DNA of 5,205 bases, taken from Bacteroidales bacterium. GTDB lineage: Bacteria > Bacteroidota > Bacteroidia > Bacteroidales > ML635J-15. The notes below the pieces were generated by a model. It worked only from the letters and a program-made list of their open reading frames with translations. It did no database searches and was not told the DNA's origin. Positions 1 to 5,205 of the stretch are shown piece by piece; the first letter of the stretch is position 1; every line of letters starts with the position of its first letter. The stretch covers positions 1 to 5,205 of the forward strand of contig JAQVEY010000212.1 of NCBI GenBank assembly GCA_028697515.1. Direction: 5' to 3'. A program made the position numbers and the translations under genes.

Positions 1-90
1 AACAATTTTAGAATTATGAAACATTTATACTCTATCAGAAAAATATTAAGAAATTAAAACTGGTTAAAGCAAATTTGAGCTTTTAATAAA

Positions 91-127
91 AAAAAGAGGC
101 TGTCCACTTTTTAGACAGCCTCTTTTT
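91..127. terminator. Strong hairpin terminator, probably bidirectional
   Basis: A perfect 14-bp inverted repeat (91-104 against 114-127) encloses a 9-base loop. The inner nine pairs are GC-containing (GAGGCTGTC / GACAGCCTC) and are flanked by an A-tract on the left and a T-tract on the right, so the transcript would end in a U-run in either direction. It most likely ends the gene lying left of the window and insulates the lipoprotein array. The 90 bases before it contain only an 18-codon open stretch that reaches the window edge and stops at 55-57; this could be the tail of an upstream gene but cannot be supported. Confidence 0.9.
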
Positions 128-178
128 ATTTCTATAATAACTATTTTAACAACAAGCAGTTAGTAAAATTATTGACAC

Positions 179-212
179 TTGTATTTCATATAAATTATTT
201 TACCTATTTTTG
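179..212 (+). promoter_or_regulatory. Bacteroidota-type promoter for the first lipoprotein pair
   Basis: TATTTTTG at 205-212 is an exact match to the Bacteroidota -7 consensus TAnnTTTG. A TTG at 179-181 lies 23 bases upstream, slightly far for the -33 element; another TTG at 172-174 is too far. Transcription would begin near 218-220, giving a leader of only about ten bases before the ATG at 230. The GCAAAAAA just after the -7 element also occurs after the promoter at 1220. The -7 call is solid; the -33 assignment is uncertain. Confidence 0.65.
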
Positions 213-229
213 CAAAAAATATTTAAGAT

Positions 230-691
230 ATGACAAGGTTTAAATTACTTATATTCTTATCTTTTATTGCATTTCTTAACTCATGTTCTAATTATGAACA
301 TGGACCATCTTTGTCATTTAAAAGTGCTAGTACACGAATTGCAGGACAATGGGAACTTACAGATGTTATTATTAATGATAAAACAGACATTGTGCTATTT
401 GCAGAAGAGAGCAAAGTGAAATATTCTATCTGCGAAGAAGGAACTATTATTGCAACATATTGTAATGAATCAAGAAATACTACTGAAAGCTTAGGGAACT
501 GGCAATTTAATGATGATAATACTGAACTAATTATAAGTTTCGATTCAAATCCTAATCCATTATTATTACATTGCAATAATTACAAAATATTACGTTTGAC
601 AAATGAAGAATTATGGATATCTGATGAGTTTTCAGAAGTCAGGCAATGTGAATATATTATTGAAAGAAGATACACTAAAATTATTGAATAA
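230..691 (+). CDS. Small lipocalin-like lipoprotein, paralogue 1
   Basis: The 153-residue product begins with a lipoprotein signal peptide: a hydrophobic stretch at residues 5-16 and lipobox LNSC with the lipidated Cys at 19. The mature protein starts with the family motif NYEHGP (21-26), then RIAGQW (36-41), GNWQFNDD (89-96) and ILRLTNEELW (120-129). These match the three following genes in order and spacing. Repeated short strands and a G-x-W first strand fit the lipocalin-like lipoproteins of Bacteroidota (Lipocalin_4-type, assigned from memory of the pattern). It is the most diverged copy: it lacks the D-G-T-G-T motif and has four additional Cys (68, 78, 114, 140), possibly forming disulfides in the periplasm or outside the cell. 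The start is fixed by an in-frame TAA at 224-226. It is anchored in the inner or outer membrane; the function is unknown. Confidence 0.85.
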   Translation: MTRFKLLIFLSFIAFLNSCSNYEHGPSLSFKSASTRIAGQWELTDVIINDKTDIVLFAEESKVKYSICEEGTIIATYCNESRNTTESLGNWQFNDDNTELIISFDSNPNPLLLHCNNYKILRLTNEELWISDEFSEVRQCEYIIERRYTKIIE

Positions 692-692
692 T

Positions 693-1133
693 ATGAGATC
701 AAATATTGTGATAATAATTCTTATAACATGTCTTATTGTTATGAACTCCTGTAATAAATATGAAGAAGGTCCTTTTATCAGTTTACGTAGTGTCGAAAAA
801 CGAATTGCTGGTGATTACACACTTGATAAATACCTAATAAACGGACAGATTATTTCTTTAGCAGATCAGGGCATATCCGAATACAGAGTTGTTTACAATT
901 CTGACGGCACCGGAACAAGTTTTATTACCGTTAATTCTTCTACACTTGAAACTGAATTTGAGTGGGAACTTGATGAGAAAAAAGAGAATATTCGTGAAAG
1001 AAGTAAAGGTATAAATGAAGAATGGAGTGCATGGAGCAACTACAAAACAATACTTAAACTGACTGATTCAGAATTTTGGTTCGCTGATACTGATTCTGCT
1101 GAACAAACAGAGTTTCATTTTGCAGAGAATTAA
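693..1133 (+). CDS. Small lipocalin-like lipoprotein, paralogue 2
   Basis: The 146-residue product has a hydrophobic segment at residues 4-17 and lipobox MNSC with the acylated Cys at 20, followed by NKYEEGP (21-27), KRIAGDY (36-42), DGTGT (71-75), EWELDEKKEN (90-99) and ILKLTDSEFW (120-129). The open frame extends back to an ATG at 603, but that start would overlap the previous gene by 89 bases and put 30 polar residues before the signal peptide. The ATG at 693, one base after the stop of paralogue 1, gives a standard lipoprotein signal and is preferred. The one-base gap implies co-transcription and probably coupled translation, since no Shine-Dalgarno is present. Its closest relative here appears to be paralogue 3 (shared W-E-[LF]-D-x-x-K-E-N). 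The function is unknown. Confidence 0.85.
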   Translation: MRSNIVIIILITCLIVMNSCNKYEEGPFISLRSVEKRIAGDYTLDKYLINGQIISLADQGISEYRVVYNSDGTGTSFITVNSSTLETEFEWELDEKKENIRERSKGINEEWSAWSNYKTILKLTDSEFWFADTDSAEQTEFHFAEN

Positions 1134-1194
1134 ATTACAATTAATTTATATTTTTATAAATAAGATTAAAAAAGTGTACCTATTATTATAAGAA

Positions 1195-1227
1195 TTTGTT
1201 ACTTTTAAAAAATTATTACTATCTTTC
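1195..1227 (+). promoter_or_regulatory. Bacteroidota-type promoter for the second lipoprotein pair
   Basis: TTTG at 1195-1198 fits the -33 element, and TATCTTTC at 1220-1227 fits the -7 consensus TAnnTTTG except for its last base. The 21-base spacing is typical. Transcription would start near 1233-1235, leaving about 27-33 bases of leader. It lies in the 127-base gap after paralogue 2. That gap shows no convincing terminator, only an all-AT hairpin at 1145-1160, so read-through from the first pair is also possible. Confidence 0.6.
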
Positions 1228-1260
1228 GCAAAAAAATAACCTAATACTAACTTAAATTTT

Positions 1261-1713
1261 ATGATTATGAAAAAATTCGCAATTATTCTTAGCATTTTCA
1301 TTGCTACGACAATGATTTTATCTTCATGCGGAAAATATGAAGAAGGTCCATCATTTACCTTATTATCAAAAACAGCAAGAGTAACAGGTGTTTGGACAGT
1401 GACCGAAGTTACAGTAAATGGAACTGTTGAAGATCTTGAAGGGATGGTAATGAAAACTACATTGGAAAAAGATGGAACAGGCACTATGTCAATGACATGG
1501 TCAGAATTTACTTTCACATTTGATCTTGAATGGGAATTTGACGATGCAAAAGAAAATCTCAGAACTCGTACAAAAGCTGCTGACGAAACAGAATTTGGTG
1601 ATTGGGAAGAAGGAGAAATTATCAGATTAACAAACTCAGAATGCTGGGTAAGAACAGTTGAAACAGAAGGCGGCGTTACTGTTACTACTATATCCAAAAT
1701 GACAAAAGAATAG
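1261..1713 (+). CDS. Small lipocalin-like lipoprotein, paralogue 3
   Basis: The 150-residue product has the signal MIMKKFAIILSIF..., lipobox LSSC and lipidated Cys 23. It is followed by GKYEEGP (24-30), ARVTGVW (39-45), DGTGT (71-75), LEWEFDDAKEN (89-99) and IIRLTNSECW (120-129). Alternating polar and hydrophobic strands suggest a small beta-barrel or beta-sandwich of the lipocalin-like type. The mature part is rich in Glu and Thr. Two in-frame starts are possible, 1261 and 1267; the second gives the more usual MKKF N-terminus, so the true start may be six bases later. Bases 1333-1349 are identical to 756-772 in paralogue 2, over the codons just after the lipid Cys. It ends in TAG and is followed three bases later, in the same frame, by paralogue 4. 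The function is unknown. Confidence 0.87.
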   Translation: MIMKKFAIILSIFIATTMILSSCGKYEEGPSFTLLSKTARVTGVWTVTEVTVNGTVEDLEGMVMKTTLEKDGTGTMSMTWSEFTFTFDLEWEFDDAKENLRTRTKAADETEFGDWEEGEIIRLTNSECWVRTVETEGGVTVTTISKMTKE

Positions 1714-1716
1714 TTT

Positions 1717-2139
1717 ATGAAGAAGTATATAATATTAGCTTTTGCAACAATTATTACAACTATAACTTTTGTAGGTTGTAAGGGTTATGATGAAGGTCCT
1801 GAATTCAGCATGTTAACACCCGAGTACAGATTGAAAGGTATTTGGGATCAGACAGAATTATATATTAATGATGCATTACAGGAGAATAGCTCTCTTAGTT
1901 TTAAATTTACATTTAATTCTGATAAAACAGGAACACGTCAGACTACATTCCTAGGCAGCAGTTCAACCGTTTCTTTTGAATGGAAGTTTAACGATGATAA
2001 AACTCTTTTATTAACTTTAGACGAAGGTTCTGACACATGGGAAGAAGCCACAATATTGAGATTAACTAACAAAGAATGTTGGATTATCGAAGACGCTGGC
2101 GTTCTGGGTATGTGGGAATTCCGGTTTGAAAAAATCTAA
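1717..2139 (+). CDS. Small lipocalin-like lipoprotein, paralogue 4
   Basis: The 140-residue product is the shortest of the four. It has a signal peptide at residues 1-20, lipobox FVGC with lipidated Cys 21, then KGYDEGP (22-28), YRLKGIW (37-43), DKTGT (69-73, a variant of D-G-T-G-T), FEWKFNDDKT (87-96) and ILRLTNKECW (113-122). The Cys before the conserved Trp is shared with paralogue 3 only. It begins three bases after the stop of paralogue 3 with no ribosome binding site in the gap, so it is probably translated by coupling or re-initiation, and it is closed by the terminator at 2141-2171. As the sole mature Cys apart from the lipid anchor, C121 could not form an internal disulfide. The role is unknown; binding of a hydrophobic ligand is only a guess from the fold class. 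Confidence 0.87.
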   Translation: MKKYIILAFATIITTITFVGCKGYDEGPEFSMLTPEYRLKGIWDQTELYINDALQENSSLSFKFTFNSDKTGTRQTTFLGSSSTVSFEWKFNDDKTLLLTLDEGSDTWEEATILRLTNKECWIIEDAGVLGMWEFRFEKI

Positions 2140-2140
2140 T

Positions 2141-2171
2141 AAAAAAAACCTGCAATTGCAGGTTTTTTTTT
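2141..2171 (+). terminator. Rho-independent terminator after the lipoprotein array
   Basis: CCTGC (2149-2153) pairs with GCAGG (2158-2162) around an AATT loop, flanked by an A-tract (2141-2148) and a run of nine T (2163-2171), which can extend the stem to about 13 pairs. It begins two bases after the stop codon of paralogue 4 and separates the array from hutU. The A/T symmetry would also let it work on the opposite strand. Confidence 0.88.
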
Positions 2172-2200
2172 AATAATCACACTGTACAAAAAAAAATTTA

Positions 2201-2208
2201 TATCTTTA
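2201..2208 (+). promoter_or_regulatory. Possible -7 element for hutU
   Basis: TATCTTTA resembles TAnnTTTG with one mismatch in the last base and lies 31 bases before the hutU start. There is no clear TTTG at -33; only a TG at 2183-2184 is near. Because a strong terminator lies directly upstream, hutU needs a promoter in 2172-2239, and this is the best candidate. No operator-like inverted repeat for a Hut regulator is visible in the 68-base gap. Confidence 0.4.
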
Positions 2209-2239
2209 TCCTCGGTTTCAAAACAAAATTTTCAGACAA

Positions 2240-4258
2240 ATGATTTCAAAAGAAGAATTTCAAAAACTCATCTTGCAGGGTATCCCATCTGTACTACCCG
2301 CACCTGCTGATTATGATGCTAATATTAATCATGCACCGATAAGAAAGCAGATTTTATCAAATGAAGAGAAAAAACTTGCCATCAAAAATGCATTGCGATA
2401 TTTTCCTCAAAGATTTCATAACGAATTAGTTCATGATTTCAAAAGTGAACTTGAGAAATACGGCAGAATTTACATGTATCGTTTTCGTCCACATTATGAA
2501 ATTACAGCTAAAGATATTTCATGGTTTCCACACAAAAGCATTCAAGCTGCTGCTATTATGCTTATGATTTCGAATAATCTCGACAATGCTGTAGCTCAGC
2601 ATCCCCATGAACTGATTACCTATGGTGGAAATGGAGCAGTATTCCAGAATTGGGCTCAATATCTGTTAACAATGAAATATTTGGCCAATTTGACAGACGA
2701 ACAAACTCTTGTTATGAATTCAGGTCATCCACTCGGTGTATTTCCATCTCATAAAGACGCTCCACGAGTTGTTGTTACTAATGGTATGGTCATTCCTAAC
2801 TATTCCAAACCAGATCACTGGGAAAAGTTTAATGCTCTTGGAGTAAGTCAGTATGGACAAATGACAGCTGGTTCTTATATGTACATCGGTCCTCAAGGAA
2901 TAGTTCATGGAACAACCATTACAGTTCTTAATGCCTGTCGCAAAATAAGTACTGAAACTGAAGGTCCTGAAGGAAAACTATTTGTAACATCAGGACTTGG
3001 GGGAATGAGTGGAGCTCAACCGAAAGCAGCCAATATAGCTGGCGTTGTGAGTATTATTGCCGAAATAAATCCTTTAGCTGCTAATAAACGCTATGAGCAA
3101 GGATGGGTTGATGAAATTATTGATGACCTTGATATGGCAATAGACAAAGCTCTCGAGTGTAAAGAATTAAAAAAGCCATATTCTATCGCATATTTAGGAA
3201 ATATTGTTAGTCTATGGGAAAAACTTGCTGAAAGAAAGATAAAAGTTGATTTGGGTAGCGACCAGACATCTCTCCATAACCCTTGGGCAGGTGGCTACTA
3301 TCCTGTTGGCTGTTCTTATGAAGAAGCTAATGTCTTAATGGCGACAGAACCCGAAAAATTTAAACAACTTGTACAGGAATCATTAATAAGACAAGTGAAT
3401 GCTATAAACGAACTTACATCAGACGGTATGTATTTCTTTGATTATGGAAATGCATTTTTACTCGAAAGTTCTCGTGCAGGTGCTGATGTAATGGCAGAAA
3501 ATGATATCGATTTTAAATATCCGTCTTATGTACAAGATATTATGGGTCCAATGTGTTTTGATTATGGATTCGGTCCATTCCGCTGGGTATGTACTTCGAG
3601 CAATCCAGAAGACCTTGAAATGACCGATAATATTGCAATGAATGTACTTGAAGAAATTGCAAAAGACTCTCCTAATGAGATATCACAGCAAATGCATGAT
3701 AATATTAAGTGGATAAAAGAAGCTAAAGCCAACAAATTGGTTGTAGGATCTCAAGCAAGAATTTTATATGCAGATGCTGAAGGAAGAATAAAAATCGCAC
3801 AAGCTTTTAACAATGCAATAAAAGAAGGAAAAATCTCTCAACCTGTAGTTTTAGGACGTGACCATCATGACGTATCTGGTACAGATTCTCCATTCCGTGA
3901 GACTTCAAATATCTATGACGGAAGCAAATTTACCGCAGATATGGCAATTCAAAATGTAATCGGAGATTCATTTCGCGGAGCTACATGGGTGTCTATTCAC
4001 AATGGTGGTGGCGTTGGCTGGGGAGAGGTAATAAACGGTGGGTTCGGACTTGTTCTCGACGGCTCTGAAGATGCAGAAAGAAGGCTAAAAATGATGTTGT
4101 TCTGGGATGTTAATAATGGAATCAGCAGAAGAAGTTGGGCAAGAAACGAAGGAGCCATTTTTGCAATTAAACGGGCAATGGAACTAAATCCTGAAATGAA
4201 AATTACAGTACCAGAATTGGCAGATGATAAATTAATTGACAGCTTATTTACAGAATAA
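2240..4258 (+). CDS. hutU: Urocanate hydratase (urocanase), long form
   Basis: This 672-residue cytoplasmic enzyme converts urocanate and water to 4-imidazolone-5-propanoate, the second step of histidine breakdown, using tightly bound NAD+ as an electrophile. Visible family landmarks are YGGNGAVFQNW (128-138), NSGHPLGVFPS (160-170), the glycine-rich NAD-site loop GLGGMSGAQP (252-261), DLGSDQTSLHNP (337-348), GFGPFRWVC (443-451), GRDHHDVSGTDSPFRETSN (539-557) and HNGGGVGWGEVINGG (587-601). Short bacterial urocanases have about 555 residues; this length and the motif variants match the long form found in animals and Bacteroidota, with about 80 additional N-terminal residues. The short-form signature FQGLPxRICW, whose Cys is the active-site Cys410 of the Pseudomonas enzyme, corresponds to VVGSQARILY (501-510), with Leu 509 in place of Cys. 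The frame is intact and the start is the first ATG. No other hut gene is in view. Confidence 0.97.
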   Translation: MISKEEFQKLILQGIPSVLPAPADYDANINHAPIRKQILSNEEKKLAIKNALRYFPQRFHNELVHDFKSELEKYGRIYMYRFRPHYEITAKDISWFPHKSIQAAAIMLMISNNLDNAVAQHPHELITYGGNGAVFQNWAQYLLTMKYLANLTDEQTLVMNSGHPLGVFPSHKDAPRVVVTNGMVIPNYSKPDHWEKFNALGVSQYGQMTAGSYMYIGPQGIVHGTTITVLNACRKISTETEGPEGKLFVTSGLGGMSGAQPKAANIAGVVSIIAEINPLAANKRYEQGWVDEIIDDLDMAIDKALECKELKKPYSIAYLGNIVSLWEKLAERKIKVDLGSDQTSLHNPWAGGYYPVGCSYEEANVLMATEPEKFKQLVQESLIRQVNAINELTSDGMYFFDYGNAFLLESSRAGADVMAENDIDFKYPSYVQDIMGPMCFDYGFGPFRWVCTSSNPEDLEMTDNIAMNVLEEIAKDSPNEISQQMHDNIKWIKEAKANKLVVGSQARILYADAEGRIKIAQAFNNAIKEGKISQPVVLGRDHHDVSGTDSPFRETSNIYDGSKFTADMAIQNVIGDSFRGATWVSIHNGGGVGWGEVINGGFGLVLDGSEDAERRLKMMLFWDVNNGISRRSWARNEGAIFAIKRAMELNPEMKITVPELADDKLIDSLFTE

Positions 4259-4273
4259 AAGTAAAATATAAAA

Positions 4274-4281
4274 TAGATTTG
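4274..4281 (+). promoter_or_regulatory. -7 promoter element before the last lipoprotein gene
   Basis: TAGATTTG exactly matches TAnnTTTG and lies 28 bases before the ATG at 4310, in the 51-base gap after hutU. The nearest upstream TTG (4236-4238, inside hutU) is too far for a -33 element, so the promoter may be weak or the match fortuitous. No terminator follows hutU, so read-through from hutU is also possible. Confidence 0.4.
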
Positions 4282-4309
4282 TAAATTATTCAGTATTAAA
4301 AGTAATAAT

Positions 4310-5205
4310 ATGAAAAAAGTAGTCTATTCATTAATGATTCTTGTAGCCATTTTTGCTACATCATGTAACAATGAAACGAGTGTCAATACGGCAGAAAAGA
4401 AATCTGCATTTAAAATATCTGAAGATGATATTAATGAAACTATCAGGCAAATAAAAGAAATCCATACTGATAAAGAATCGTTCAGAATTGAAAAAGGTGT
4501 TAAGCAAGTAGCTGCATTATGGCAAGAAAGCGATGGAGACCTTCAAACATTTAATACATTTTGTGTCGATAATTTCATTGCGGATTCAACAAACCTGCTT
4601 ATAGCATACAACAAACTGGAAAAGAACTTCGAACTGCTATTTGGTTCTTTTAATAAAATGACAGTAAAACTTATGGAGCCTCTTCATCTCGATATGGGTG
4701 AAATTCATTTTGTAGATGAAGTTATGGGAGCTTATTCAGCTTCGTCACATCTTACTGAAGATTTATTTGCAAATAAATTAGCATTTTATGTTGTTTTAAA
4801 CTTCCCATCTTATTCATTAGAAGAAAAAATAAATAATGCTGATAAATGGTCAAGACTTGAATGGGCTTATGCTAGAATGGGAGACCTTTTTATTTCGAGA
4901 GTACCGGCAGAACTACTACAAAATTCTTCGCTAGCTTCTACTAATGCTGATACCTATATCGCAGACTATAACATTTTTATGGGTAATTTGGTTAACAGCG
5001 AGTTAAAGACATCTTTTCCTTCTGATATGGTACTAATCACTCACTGGGGTTTAAGAGATGAATTAAAATCAAATTATAATACTCAAAATGGTTTTGAAAA
5101 ACAGAAAACAATTTATAATGTAATGCTTCGAATTGTAAAACAAGAAATTCCTTCCGAAGTCATTAATAATGGAGATTATCAGTGGGATCCTATTACAAAC
5201 AAACT
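4310..5205 (+). CDS. Unrecognised lipoprotein, incomplete at the window end
   Basis: The frame is open from the ATG to the last base, giving 298 complete codons without a stop; the 3' end lies outside. An in-frame TAG at 4274-4276 makes this ATG the first possible start. The product has a lipoprotein signal (hydrophobic residues 4-16, lipobox ATSC, lipid Cys 19), a short polar linker (20-35), then a long, mostly helical, charged region. Conserved-looking stretches are EKGVKQVAALWQESDGD (61-77), EPLHLDMGEIHFVDE (123-137), WSRLEWAYARMGDLF (180-194) and THWGLRDELKSNY (244-256). The sequence after the signal has the look of a large globular domain, not a short surface anchor protein. I do not recognise the family. 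His/Glu-rich motifs could suggest a metal-dependent enzyme, but no HExxH is present in the visible part. It is not similar to the four small lipoproteins. Confidence 0.9.
   Translation, partial: MKKVVYSLMILVAIFATSCNNETSVNTAEKKSAFKISEDDINETIRQIKEIHTDKESFRIEKGVKQVAALWQESDGDLQTFNTFCVDNFIADSTNLLIAYNKLEKNFELLFGSFNKMTVKLMEPLHLDMGEIHFVDEVMGAYSASSHLTEDLFANKLAFYVVLNFPSYSLEEKINNADKWSRLEWAYARMGDLFISRVPAELLQNSSLASTNADTYIADYNIFMGNLVNSELKTSFPSDMVLITHWGLRDELKSNYNTQNGFEKQKTIYNVMLRIVKQEIPSEVINNGDYQWDPITNK

Larger units (their letters stand above)
230..2139 (+). repeat. Tandem array of four diverged paralogous lipoprotein genes
   Basis: Four consecutive genes encode proteins that align along their whole mature length: C-x-x-Y-[ED]-[EH]-G-P, R-[IVL]-x-G-x-[WY], D-x-T-G-T (three of four), [EN]-W-x-[FL]-[DN]-[DE], and [IL]-[RK]-L-T-[ND]-x-E-x-W. 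DNA identity is low apart from short stretches such as the 17-base match 756-772 / 1333-1349, so the duplications are old. The genes form two pairs with gaps of 1 and 3 bases, and the pairs are separated by 127 bases. Confidence 0.75.

Noticed and set aside
1..57. Open stretch in frame 1 ending with a TAA at 55-57, possible tail of an upstream gene
   Set aside because: Only 18 codons, no motif; a minus-strand gene leaving the window to the left is equally possible.
292..576. 94-codon open frame on the minus strand
   Set aside because: Antisense to paralogue 1, Ser/Leu-rich, no recognisable motif and no promoter or start context.
603..692. Upstream extension of paralogue 2 to an ATG at 603
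   Set aside because: It would overlap paralogue 1 by 89 bases and bury the signal peptide behind 30 polar residues; the ATG at 693 fits all the paralogues.
1145..1160. Inverted repeat TTTATA/TATAAA between paralogues 2 and 3
   Set aside because: All A/T with no following T-run; expected by chance in such AT-rich sequence, so not called as a terminator.
1146..1697. 183-codon open frame on the minus strand
   Set aside because: It lies opposite paralogue 3, whose + strand product has a signal peptide, lipobox and three homologues next door. The minus-strand product is a low-complexity Val/Ser-rich sequence typical of an antisense shadow.
230..2139. Toxin-immunity or phage-defence cassette as explanation for the small gene array
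   Set aside because: All four proteins carry lipoprotein signals and are homologous to each other; no toxin, nuclease or sensor domain is visible nearby.
2720..2908. 62-codon open frame on the minus strand
   Set aside because: Lies within the conserved urocanase coding region; a chance shadow.

Overview
The window comes from an AT-rich bacterial genome that is most probably a member of the Bacteroidota (Bacteroidales or Marinilabiliales-like; the genus cannot be read from the sequence). The signs are promoter -7 elements of the TAnnTTTG type, the absence of Shine-Dalgarno sequences before any gene, five lipoproteins with short lipoboxes ending in S-C or G-C, and a urocanate hydratase of the long (~670 residue) form. 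All recognised genes lie on the + strand.

Layout. Positions 1-90 hold no gene that can be supported and are followed by a strong hairpin terminator (91-127) that closes off whatever lies to the left. A -7 promoter (205-212) leads into the first of four tandem, paralogous small lipoproteins (230-691, 693-1133, 1261-1713, 1717-2139). They are arranged as two tightly packed pairs, with gaps of 1 and 3 bases, and a recognisable promoter precedes each pair. All four share a lipid-attachment Cys followed by a Y-[ED]-[EH]-G-P motif, a W/Y-containing first strand, an EW/NW motif in the middle and an L-[TR/K]-L-T-type strand ending in a conserved Trp. This layout is that of the lipocalin-like small lipoproteins common in Bacteroidota; their function is unknown. 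A second hairpin terminator (2141-2171) closes this block.

Next comes an intact urocanate hydratase gene (hutU, 2240-4258), the second enzyme of histidine breakdown. No other hut gene is visible; the next gene (4310 to the window end, incomplete) is an unrecognised, larger, helix-rich lipoprotein. It may be read with hutU, since no terminator separates them, or from its own -7 element at 4274-4281.

The lipoprotein array and hutU are separated by a terminator and show no functional link. No mobile element, CRISPR array, tRNA or rRNA was seen. The points most worth a second look are the four-member lipoprotein family arranged as two coupled pairs, the unrecognised lipoprotein after hutU, and the animal-like form of the urocanase, in which the catalytic-site Cys of the short bacterial enzymes is replaced.
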